DNA of 64,000 bases, taken from the NCBI RefSeq assembly GCF_902506345.1, contig NZ_LR733413.1:1035456-1099455 (forward strand), given 5' to 3'. Position 1 is the stretch's first letter, and each line of letters opens with the position of its first letter. The translations under genes were made by a program, and so were the position numbers. The stretch comes from Flavobacterium sp. 9R (lineage in GTDB: Bacteria > Bacteroidota > Bacteroidia > Flavobacteriales > Flavobacteriaceae). The notes beneath the pieces are model-generated. The model ran no database searches. It saw only the letters and a program-made list of their open reading frames with translations, and had not been told where the DNA came from. Of this stretch, positions 1 through 7,226 are shown in pieces.

Positions 1-1176
1 ACTGTAGGCTTTTCCAATAGGTACATCTTCTATAATTCCGTTGTTGAATAAATAGCGTTCTTGGATAAAGTTTCTTGCATTGATACCAACACTTGTTAGC
101 AGTAATTTTTCGTCTGTATAAAATCCAATGCTGTCATAAGCTACAAGAGGATTTTCTAAAAAATTGATGTTCAGAAAACGCCCAGCCACAATCAAGTTGG
201 TGATTTTACTTTTTTCTGAATTGTCGTTATCCAGCGAAAAAGCATGTCCAAGCCAATAATCATCAGTATTGTATTTGAAGCGTTGTTGTGCAAAAATACC
301 ATTTTTATCAGCCAAAGTATCTTGTATGAAACGTTGCTCGTAAAGTATACCGCCTCCCAATTTGGTCAAAGGAGAAACAAATAATCTAGAAGCTTCTAAG
401 CTCCTGTTGTAATTGCTTGATACCTCTTTTTGATTGGTTGCTTGTAATTTGATGAACGTTTTTCGGAAATTATTTACCGTGTATTGCAACAAATGACCGT
501 TTTGACCATCTTTGAAACGATTGGTATATTCCCCCCGAATTTCGTGACCTTGACCGAGAAAGTTACGCTCTCTAAGTTTTAGGGTTGTTTCAGTATTGCT
601 GAAAGAAGCATTTGGAATTAAACTCCAAGAATCCAAAACTTGAATAAAAATATCTACAAACTCAGGATTTTCGGTTACAATTTCCATATGTATTGCCACA
701 CTGTTGACAAAGCGTTGTGTTCGAATCAAACGCATACTTTCTTTAACCATTAAGGAATCTAGTGGTTCATTTTCGTTGATAAGCAATACCTTGCGGATAG
801 TATAGTCTTTGGATTTTAAGTGTAATTTGTTGCCCCATTCCTCAGCAGTATTTAGAACCTTTTGAGAGGTGGTTGTGTCGATATTTTGTACGCTTTTTCC
901 AAAAGGGTCAAGAGTAGTTATTGTAATGCTTCTAATTATTTTGTCTTGATACGGACTATAATTTATTTTGCTAACCTTTTTTTTGGGTAGCTTTGGTTTT
1001 ATGGGTCTAAAAATTAAGCGATGCAAAAAACTAGTAGCTTTTTTCTTTTCAGAAAATTGTTGGATGTTTTTGTAAATTTTGGCACTATCCGCTTTTGGTT
1101 TTTCTTGTTGCGAATAACTCAACTGAAATGAAAAAAACAGTACAACTAGTAAAGCAAAATTTCTTTTCTTAAGCAT
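1..1176 (-). CDS. Outer-membrane POTRA/beta-barrel protein, 3' end cut by window edge
   Basis: Open frame of 392 codons from an ATG at 1176 running off the left edge, so the C-terminus is missing. It starts with a clear signal peptide (residues 1-23, ending SYSQ). A stretch near residues 80-170 (IIRSITITTLDPFG, later VRKVLLI-like and FVDIFIQVLDSW) resembles a POTRA domain of the BamA/TamA superfamily. The rest alternates polar and aromatic residues as in beta-barrel strands. It probably sits in the outer membrane; its substrate is unknown. It starts 41 bp after the stop of the next gene upstream, so the two may be co-transcribed. The exact family is uncertain; the barrel reading is inference. 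Confidence 0.75.
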   Translation of the reverse strand, partial: MLKKRNFALLVVLFFSFQLSYSQQEKPKADSAKIYKNIQQFSEKKKATSFLHRLIFRPIKPKLPKKKVSKINYSPYQDKIIRSITITTLDPFGKSVQNIDTTTSQKVLNTAEEWGNKLHLKSKDYTIRKVLLINENEPLDSLMVKESMRLIRTQRFVNSVAIHMEIVTENPEFVDIFIQVLDSWSLIPNASFSNTETTLKLRERNFLGQGHEIRGEYTNRFKDGQNGHLLQYTVNNFRKTFIKLQATNQKEVSSNYNRSLEASRLFVSPLTKLGGGILYEQRFIQDTLADKNGIFAQQRFKYNTDDYWLGHAFSLDNDNSEKSKITNLIVAGRFLNINFLENPLVAYDSIGFYTDEKLLLTSVGINARNFIQERYLFNNGIIEDVPIGKAYS

Positions 1177-1217
1177 AGTCTGTACTGTTTTTATAGTAGT
1201 TTAAATAGGAAGAAATC

Positions 1218-1709
1218 TTAATCTCTTCCTCTTCCGTGATTTTCTTTATCTTGATGTTTTCCGTGACCTCTATCATTATGGTCATCACGGCGATTGTCAT
1301 GACGCTCTTCATAACGATGTTCCTCTTTGTAATGTCCTCTTGCTTTTTGAGGTTTTCCTTTGTATCCTTTGTAATACTTTACTTTGTGAGCATTGTAATA
1401 TACATAAGGAGTGTTTCCTCTATAATTGGTTAAAGGCACTTTATATCCGCGATACAAATCATAGTTCCTACAATAGCTTGGCAATCTGTGTGAACGTATC
1501 CATCGTCCGTTACCAAAATAAATGTATTCTCCTTTGCGAATATCAAAATAAATTTGGATATCAGGTAAAAAATAATAAGCTACGTTGTCATAACCCACAG
1601 GGCCCCAGGCCGGTGGTGTACCAATATTAACGTTAATTGAAACCTGAGCTTTGGTAGCAGTTGCTCCAAAGAGTAAGATTCCAATAATAAATAATTTAAT
1701 TGCTTTCAT
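1218..1709 (-). CDS. Secreted hypothetical protein with His/Arg/Asp-rich tail
   Basis: A 163-residue protein with a signal peptide (about residues 1-21, ending TKAQ). The middle (residues 25-110) is rich in Tyr, Gly and Pro, with an IYFDIRKGEYIYFGNGRW segment. The last 45 residues are a low-complexity charged tail dominated by His, Arg, Asp, Glu and Lys. Such tails are often metal-binding or disordered, but nothing here proves either. Similar short secreted proteins are common in Flavobacterium and have no assigned function. It lies 41 bp upstream of the barrel gene on the same strand, so a shared transcript is possible. Confidence 0.75.
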   Translation of the reverse strand: MKAIKLFIIGILLFGATATKAQVSINVNIGTPPAWGPVGYDNVAYYFLPDIQIYFDIRKGEYIYFGNGRWIRSHRLPSYCRNYDLYRGYKVPLTNYRGNTPYVYYNAHKVKYYKGYKGKPQKARGHYKEEHRYEERHDNRRDDHNDRGHGKHQDKENHGRGRD

Positions 1710-1741
1710 TGTATTTAGATTTGGTTAATATTCATTATAAT

Positions 1742-2287
1742 TTAATCTGTAAATTCATTATTGGTATCGGAGGAACTCTTTTTTACGATTGAAATTCCTT
1801 TTTGGAAAAATAAATTATTGGGATAAATAACCATTTCACCTTCTTTGGACCGGATAGTTACGTGAAAAGCACCAATATCTTCAATTTCTCCCTCAACGAG
1901 GTATTCTTTGTCGTGTATTAAAATAATATCACCAATTTTGAAAGGAAACGAAAAGAACAAAATAATTCCCGCAGTGATATTGCTCAAAATAGACCATTGT
2001 GCAAACATAGCGACACCAATAACTGTTGCTACTGATGAAATGGTAATAAAAATATCTTTGGGTTGTACTCCCCAAATTAATATTAAGGTAATAACCGCTA
2101 AAATATTAATCAATATATTAATGTACTTGATGACCAAGTTAGTTCTTCTCTCAATTATTTCGCTCGTTTTTGCATACTTTCTTATTAGTTTTGCAATCAA
2201 CGTTCGAGCTAGAAAAACAAGGAGTAAAAGTATTCCTGTACTAATTTCTTCCTTAAGATATTGATTAAAAAAGTCCATAATTTTCAA
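1742..2287 (-). CDS. Small MscS-family mechanosensitive channel
   Basis: A 181-residue membrane protein with three predicted helices (about residues 16-36, 55-75 and 82-112) followed by a short MscS beta domain. The pore-helix and beta-domain signature is visible as VIGVAMFAQWSILSNITAGI and then FPFKIGDIILI and EGEIEDIGAFHVTIRS. It is much shorter than E. coli MscS (286 residues) because it lacks the C-terminal alpha/beta domain; such minimal forms are common in Bacteroidota. The role would be release of solutes on hypo-osmotic shock at the inner membrane. It follows maf after 1 bp, so it is the last gene of the miaA-ubiA-maf run. Confidence 0.9.
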   Translation of the reverse strand: MKIMDFFNQYLKEEISTGILLLLVFLARTLIAKLIRKYAKTSEIIERRTNLVIKYINILINILAVITLILIWGVQPKDIFITISSVATVIGVAMFAQWSILSNITAGIILFFSFPFKIGDIILIHDKEYLVEGEIEDIGAFHVTIRSKEGEMVIYPNNLFFQKGISIVKKSSSDTNNEFTD

Positions 2288-2288
2288 C

Positions 2289-2870
2289 TTAAAGTTTGTT
2301 TAGATAGTCAAATACTTTATCGGTTGGCATTCCCATTACGTTAGTATATGACCCTTCTATTTTTGATACCCCAATAAATCCAATCCACTCTTGAATTCCA
2401 TAGGCTCCCGCCTTATCAAAAGGTTGGTAATTGTCTAAATAATATTGAATTGCTTCGTCACTCAATGCATTAAATGTGACTTTCGTGGTCTCCGAAATGA
2501 CTTCTGTTTTGTTTTTTGTTTTGAAACATACCGAAGTGATGACCTCGTGTGTGTTGTTTGATAACGACTTCAAAATTTCAAAGGCCTCTTGTGCATCTTT
2601 CGGTTTTCCTAATGGACAATTTTTGTGCCAAACAATTGTGTCACTTGTAATCAGAAGGTCGTTATCTTGTAATTCGTCCTCAAACGCATTGGCCTTCAGT
2701 ATAGATAGGTAATTTGTTATTTCTTCAGCTTTTAGTGTTTCTGGAAAAATTTCTTCTACTTCTTTGAGCCGAATTTCAAAATCCAAATCTAAGTCTTTAA
2801 AAAATTGTTGCCTTCTTGGAGAACCAGAAGCCAATATAATTGAATAAGCGGACAATTTTGATTTAAGCAT
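2289..2870 (-). CDS. maf: Maf-like nucleotide pyrophosphatase
   Basis: Maf proteins hydrolyse non-canonical nucleoside triphosphates to the monophosphate. The N-terminal signature SIILASGSPRRQQFF is present, followed by ITSDTIV and LGKPKDAQEAFEIL, which carry the usual catalytic Asp and Lys. I place the start at the ATG at 2870, giving 193 residues; the frame is open up to 2924, but that adds a hydrophobic extension foreign to the family. The chosen start overlaps the stop of the prenyltransferase gene by 8 bp, a translational-coupling arrangement. The product is cytoplasmic. Confidence 0.92.
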   Translation of the reverse strand: MLKSKLSAYSIILASGSPRRQQFFKDLDLDFEIRLKEVEEIFPETLKAEEITNYLSILKANAFEDELQDNDLLITSDTIVWHKNCPLGKPKDAQEAFEILKSLSNNTHEVITSVCFKTKNKTEVISETTKVTFNALSDEAIQYYLDNYQPFDKAGAYGIQEWIGFIGVSKIEGSYTNVMGMPTDKVFDYLNKL

Positions 2871-3789
2871 TTTGTTGTATATTATAATTAAGAATAGGCA
2901 ATATAAAAATTCCAAAAAATACAATCCATTTAAGAACGGTACTTATGTGATGGAATTCGGTTTTTGTTTTTGCAGTCGTAATTTTTATAGTGCAATATAA
3001 AAAAGGAGCAATAATAAAAACCAAACTGTAAATAGTGATGAGTTGTAAATCGTTTAAAACAAAATAGTGATACATATAATTGAGAAATAACCCGATAGGA
3101 AGAAGACTCAATAAAGCGACTACTTTGATAGTTTTTGAAATGCCTAAACGAATAGCCAACGTACCCATTCCTTGATGGTAATCTCCCTCTATATCTTCTA
3201 AATCTTTAACCATTTCTCTAATCAGATGCAATAAGAAAGCAAAAGCGGCATAATCCAGTAGTATGCTAAAAACTTGTCCCATTTGGCGTTGATTTTCGGC
3301 ATTAGTTACTGGAAAAATATCAAAAACACCAATGATTATCACGCTTGAAGCAAGTATCAAAGCTACTATTAAATTACCTATTACTGGCATTTGTTTTAAT
3401 GTTGTTGCATAAAAATATAAACTTGCTGCTATTAATATGAAGAATGCTGCAAAATTAGGTTTGTCAATCACATTTGAGAGATAAAAACCTATCATTACTC
3501 CTGTAATCGTTAGTCCAGCGTACAGATTGTATGCTTCACTTTCTTTTATACTTTTTCCTACAATTACTTTTTCGGGTTTGTTAATGGCATCGGTATCTTG
3601 GTCAAAAATATCATTGATAACATAGCCACCTGCAGCAATCAAAAGTGTTGTCACTACCAATAAAATGTACTGAAAATTAGTTAATGCTAAATCGCAATTT
3701 TGTTCGTTCAAAAAACCAAAACGCAAAATTAATTGCATTAGTGCTAATAAAACCAGGTTTTGATAACGTATTACTTTTAAATATTTCAT
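2863..3789 (-). CDS. UbiA-family prenyltransferase (geranylgeranylglycerol-phosphate geranylgeranyltransferase-like)
   Basis: A 308-residue integral membrane protein with about eight to nine helices. Both Asp-rich motifs of the UbiA superfamily are present: NDIFDQDTDAINKPEK near residues 60-75, and DLEDIEGDYHQGMGTLAIRLG near 196-216, which bind the Mg-prenyl diphosphate. Flavobacterial homologues are usually annotated as geranylgeranylglycerol-phosphate geranylgeranyltransferase, but the acceptor cannot be read from the sequence, and a quinone or other lipid acceptor is possible. It sits 25 bp or so after miaA and overlaps maf, so it is probably co-transcribed with both. Confidence 0.88.
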   Translation of the reverse strand: MKYLKVIRYQNLVLLALMQLILRFGFLNEQNCDLALTNFQYILLVVTTLLIAAGGYVINDIFDQDTDAINKPEKVIVGKSIKESEAYNLYAGLTITGVMIGFYLSNVIDKPNFAAFFILIAASLYFYATTLKQMPVIGNLIVALILASSVIIIGVFDIFPVTNAENQRQMGQVFSILLDYAAFAFLLHLIREMVKDLEDIEGDYHQGMGTLAIRLGISKTIKVVALLSLLPIGLFLNYMYHYFVLNDLQLITIYSLVFIIAPFLYCTIKITTAKTKTEFHHISTVLKWIVFFGIFILPILNYNIQQNA

Positions 3790-3814
3790 AATAATTAGAA
3801 AGGGTGTACAGATA

Positions 3815-4750
3815 TTAAAGGGTTATACTTTGTTGAATTTGTGAATCAATATAGTCAGTGATTGTTGCTGTTGCCGTTTTAAAGTCAAACCACTGAGTAT
3901 GTTCGTTTCTTTTGAACCAAGTGAGTTGTCTTTTTGAAAAACGTCGGGTGTTCTTTTTTATTTCTTCGATAGCAAAAGGTAAATCCCATTCGCCATCAAA
4001 ATGACTGAACAGTTCTCGATATCCTACAGTTTGCAAGGCGTTTAACGATTTGTGAGGGTATAAATTATGAGCTTCTTCTACCAAGCCTTGTTGTATCATT
4101 ATATCGACTCTTAGGTTGATTCTGTCGTAGATGATTGCTCTTTCTGCCTCGAGACCTATTAGAATTGGGTTAAAATTTCTATTGTTTTTTTGTTGATTTA
4201 AAAATGAAGAATAAGGTTTTCCTGTGCCTACACAAACTTCTACAAAGCGCATCATTCGTTGTGGATTGAGTAATGTTTGAGGATTTTCATTGTTTATTTT
4301 TTCATAATAAATAGGGTCTAAAGCCTTAAGTTGCTTTTGTAAATAGCTTATTCCATCAGTTTCATAATGAGATTGAATAGCCGTTCTTACGTTTGGGTCT
4401 ATATCTGGAAAAGCATCAAAACCTTTTAAAACAGCATCTACATATAAGCCTGAGCCTCCAATTAATACCACATAATCATTGGTTTGAAACAATTCGTTGA
4501 TTTTAGAAAGGGCTTCTCTTTCGTAATCTCCAACGGTATAATTCTCAAAAATGGATTTGTTTTGTATGAAATGGTGTTTAGCGGCTCTTAATTCTTCGTT
4601 GCTAGGCACGGCTGTTCCTATGGTCATTTCTTTGAAAAATTGTCTGCTGTCGCACGAAATAATTTCGCAATTGTAGTGCTGCGCAAGTTGAATACTCAAA
4701 GCGGTTTTGCCAATAGCTGTGGGTCCTATAATGGTAATTAAATGTTTCAT
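3815..4750 (-). CDS. miaA: tRNA dimethylallyltransferase
   Basis: MiaA transfers a dimethylallyl group to N6 of A37 in tRNAs that read codons starting with U. The P-loop GPTAIGKTALS lies at residues 8-18, followed by DSRQFF and the tRNA-binding QTVGYRELFSHF and TRRFSKRQLTWFKR stretches. The ATG at 4750 gives 311 residues, the usual length. The open frame continues to 4825, but those 25 extra codons fall inside an interspersed repeat and are not family-like. Downstream genes on the same strand (ubiA, maf, mscS) are tightly packed, so this may head the unit. Confidence 0.96.
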   Translation of the reverse strand: MKHLITIIGPTAIGKTALSIQLAQHYNCEIISCDSRQFFKEMTIGTAVPSNEELRAAKHHFIQNKSIFENYTVGDYEREALSKINELFQTNDYVVLIGGSGLYVDAVLKGFDAFPDIDPNVRTAIQSHYETDGISYLQKQLKALDPIYYEKINNENPQTLLNPQRMMRFVEVCVGTGKPYSSFLNQQKNNRNFNPILIGLEAERAIIYDRINLRVDIMIQQGLVEEAHNLYPHKSLNALQTVGYRELFSHFDGEWDLPFAIEEIKKNTRRFSKRQLTWFKRNEHTQWFDFKTATATITDYIDSQIQQSITL

Positions 4751-4756
4751 TTTTTT

Positions 4757-4897
4757 TAGCCCTGATGGGAATGAAAACCCCGGAGGGATTGGAGTTTGTT
4801 TTTCTTGGTAGAAAAGAGCGACCAACGGAAGCTCCTTTTATGCCTTAGAAAAACTACTCTAATCGCGAGGAGTTGCAATGTACAGCAGGAATAGCTC
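4757..4897. repeat. Flavobacterial interspersed repeat, copy A (divergent)
   Basis: The gap between the exonuclease gene and miaA starts with TAGCCCTGAT and ends with ACAGCAGGAATAGCTC. These edges resemble those of the two better-preserved copies at 53991-54074 and 62235-62300 (AGCCCCG at one end, AGCGG..GCGGGA at the other). The centre differs: it holds a GC-richer segment with CCCCGGAGGG. Repeats with these ends are scattered through Flavobacterium intergenic regions as I remember them. No open reading frame is present. Membership of this copy in the family is tentative. Confidence 0.5.
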
Positions 4898-4901
4898 TTT
4901 A

Positions 4902-6263
4902 TTAAAAGTGGATAATCTTTAGTGTTTTACTTTTTCGAATTTGGCTTTGAATTATATTTTTAGCATCTCGATTGTTTTGCATAGGCACTAAAATATTTTT
5001 TAATATTTCTGGATTTGTAATCTGATAATTTAAATCATAAAAAGCATATCCTTTGTAAATTCCGTTTTCAATAAGTACTGCGGAACGCTCGCTGATGTTG
5101 CGACCTTTGTCTATTACAATCATATTTTGCGTCTCAAAATCATTTTCTTTGAGGAATTGATGTACCCTTTGATTGTATTCCTCGGGTGTGATTTCTCCTA
5201 TGCAAGCTCCGTCACATTCTTTTATGCCGTATTGAAAACATTCTTTTTTGGATTGATACAAGCCTGTCAATTTTTGACACAAATGATATTTAGTTGTAAT
5301 CTTGAACAAGGTATTTTTGGCTTCCTGCAAAGAAGAAAATGAAGTGATTTCTTTTTTACGTCCATCGTATTTTTGAATTTTTAGATTCAAATAACCATTT
5401 TTATCTTTCTCACTATAAAGTGCTAATTGAAAAATACTTTTGCGTTGTGCACGGTTCAATATGGGTTTGTTGACTTTTATTTCTTCACTTTCCTTAAGCA
5501 ATGCAATCAATTCGCTTCCTGTTTCTTCATAAGTTACGGCAAAAACTTCGGTTTGAATTTTTTTGCACTTATTGGATTTTCCAGTAAAATGTTGGTTGAT
5601 TCTCTTTTTTATATTTCGGCTTTTGCCAATGTAAATTAAGTTGCCTTTGTCGTTATGGATGTAATAAATTCCGGTTCTAGAAGGCATACTTTGTACAATA
5701 TCCAAGAGTTTTGGAGCGATTCCTTTTTCGATTTCGGTTTTGATTAGCTCTTTTATGATTGTTTTTTCGACATCTTTTTCGAGTAATAACTTAAAGAGTT
5801 TTACGGTTGCCATAGCGTCGCCACTCGCACGATGTCTATCTGCCATTGGAATTCCCAATGCTCGGACTAATTTTCCTAAACTATGAGAAGGTTGTTCGGG
5901 TAATAGTTTTTGAGACAATTCAACAGTGCAAAGTGTTTTTAGATTGAAATCATACCCTAATCTGCGAAATTCTGTTCTTAAGATTCTGTAGTCAAAACTG
6001 GCATTGTGAGCGACCAAAACACAGTCTGTGGTGATTTCTATGATGCGTTTGGCAACTTCAAAAAATTTTGGAGCAGAACGCAACATAGCATTGTTTATGC
6101 CAGTAAGCTTTACTACAAAGGGTTGAATTGGAATTTCGGGATTGACGAGACTTATAAACTGGTCTACGATTTCGTGTCCGTCAAATTTATAAATCGCAAT
6201 CTCTGTGATTCCTTCTTCGTTAAATTGCCCTCCTGTGGTTTCTATGTCAAGTATTGCGTACAA
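4902..6263 (-). CDS. DEDDh exonuclease fused to GIY-YIG endonuclease domain
   Basis: A 453-residue two-domain nuclease. Residues 1-165 form a DnaQ-like 3'-5' exonuclease with all DEDDh motifs: Exo I YAILDIETTGG, Exo II VAHNASFDYRILRTEFRR, and Exo III HRASGDAMATVKL. Residues 196-280 form a UvrC/Cho-like GIY-YIG domain (TGIYYIHNDKGNLIYIGKS, then KKRINQHF). The C-terminal 170 residues have four Cys (CQKL, CFQYGIKECDGACIGE) like the Cys-rich stretch after the nuclease domain in Cho/UvrC. The arrangement is known in Bacteroidota and actinobacteria and suggests a repair role, possibly replacing Cho. It is not a replicative epsilon subunit by context. Confidence 0.92.
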   Translation of the reverse strand: MYAILDIETTGGQFNEEGITEIAIYKFDGHEIVDQFISLVNPEIPIQPFVVKLTGINNAMLRSAPKFFEVAKRIIEITTDCVLVAHNASFDYRILRTEFRRLGYDFNLKTLCTVELSQKLLPEQPSHSLGKLVRALGIPMADRHRASGDAMATVKLFKLLLEKDVEKTIIKELIKTEIEKGIAPKLLDIVQSMPSRTGIYYIHNDKGNLIYIGKSRNIKKRINQHFTGKSNKCKKIQTEVFAVTYEETGSELIALLKESEEIKVNKPILNRAQRKSIFQLALYSEKDKNGYLNLKIQKYDGRKKEITSFSSLQEAKNTLFKITTKYHLCQKLTGLYQSKKECFQYGIKECDGACIGEITPEEYNQRVHQFLKENDFETQNMIVIDKGRNISERSAVLIENGIYKGYAFYDLNYQITNPEILKNILVPMQNNRDAKNIIQSQIRKSKTLKIIHF

Positions 6264-6300
6264 ATTCAGTGTTCAGTTTACAGTTTTTAGTAATCAGTTT
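6264..6300. repeat. Degenerate CAGTTT/TCAGTT microrepeat
   Basis: Just upstream of the exonuclease gene the sequence repeats the motif TCAGT(G/T)T about every 9-13 bases (TTCAGTGTTCAGTTTACAGTTTTTAGTAATCAGTTT in two halves). The same kind of motif is seen at 57227-57343 and 60833-60865. The repeats are imperfect and unstructured. Confidence 0.45.
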
Positions 6301-6336
6301 ATAAATCTTAAATCTTTAATCAGGGACGGTATATAA

Positions 6337-6996
6337 TTATCTTCCGCCAAAGATACTACTTCCGATTCTAACCATAGTGCTGCCGCATGCTATAGCTAAT
6401 GGATAATCGCCTGACATTCCCATTGAGATGGTATTCAGGTGGCAGTTTTTAGGCTCCAGTTTTTGTAGGGTATCAAAAATAGATTTCAAATGGGTAAACT
6501 CTTTTTTGATTTGGTTTTGATTATCTGTAAAGGTAGCCATTCCCATTAATCCAACTATTCTAATATTGTTCATTTGATTGAAAGAAGTGGAGTTGAGTAA
6601 ATTTTGTAATTCTACTTCATCCAGACCAAATTTTGATTCTTCTTCGGCTATATAAATTTGCAATAAGCAATCTATAATTCGGTTATTTTTTTGAGCTTGT
6701 TTATTGATTTCTTCTAATAATTTTAAGCTATCGATTCCATGAATTAATGTTACAAACGGAGCCATATATTTTACCTTATTGGTTTGAACATGCCCAATCA
6801 TATGCCATTCAATATCTTTAGGCATTTGTTCCCACTTGTCGACCATTTCTTGGATTTTATTTTCGCCAAAAATGCGTTGCCCGGCTGTGTAGGCTTCCAT
6901 TAAATCGGTTACGGGTTTTGTTTTTGAAACCGCTACAAGTATAACGTTTTCAGGAAGCGATTCTTTTATACTTAATAAGTTTTCAGCTATTGCCAT
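6337..6996 (-). CDS. YggS-family PLP-binding protein (PLP homeostasis)
   Basis: A 219-residue alanine-racemase-fold protein that binds pyridoxal 5'-phosphate and buffers its supply (YggS/PROSC/PLPBP family). The PLP lysine is in VILVAVSKTKP near residues 18-28. Further signatures are FGENKIQEM, WHMIGHVQTNKVK, GLMGMATF and the C-terminal MGMSGDYPLAIACGSTMVRIGSSIFG. The start at 6996 gives the normal family length; the frame stays open to 7044, but the additional 16 residues are not family-like. No neighbour points to a more specific job. Confidence 0.93.
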   Translation of the reverse strand: MAIAENLLSIKESLPENVILVAVSKTKPVTDLMEAYTAGQRIFGENKIQEMVDKWEQMPKDIEWHMIGHVQTNKVKYMAPFVTLIHGIDSLKLLEEINKQAQKNNRIIDCLLQIYIAEEESKFGLDEVELQNLLNSTSFNQMNNIRIVGLMGMATFTDNQNQIKKEFTHLKSIFDTLQKLEPKNCHLNTISMGMSGDYPLAIACGSTMVRIGSSIFGGR

Positions 6997-7182
6997 TTCT
7001 TTTGTATTAATTCTTTTTAGCAAGTTTCCAGAATTTAGGAACACTAAGCAAACTTATTAAATTAATACTTGTTTTCCTCCTGCATGGTATATCTTCTTTG
7101 ATGTGTTGTTGAAATTTATTGTTTTTTTAACGGTTTTTTTGTCACATCGTTTTTGTCAGACAGTCGTTGTTCTATAAAACTA

Positions 7183-7209
7183 AACAAGCCCGAATAAATC
7201 GGGCTTGTT
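7183..7209 (-). terminator. Intrinsic terminator after M1 peptidase operon
   Basis: A 9-bp GC-rich hairpin (CAAGCCCGA / TCGGGCTTG, loop of 5) with A/T extension lies 18 bp beyond the stop of the peptidase gene. It would end the long minus-strand operon that starts near 12950. Confidence 0.8.
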
Positions 7210-7226
7210 AGTTTATGATATTTTAC

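Noticed and set aside
1236..1630. Plus-strand frames opposite the secreted His-rich protein
   Set aside because: Cys/Phe/Val-rich composition typical of the complement of a Tyr/Lys-rich gene; no start signal or family.
4751..4825. Extension of miaA to an upstream ATG
   Set aside because: The extra 25 codons come from an interspersed repeat, and the P-loop lies at the normal distance from the inner ATG.
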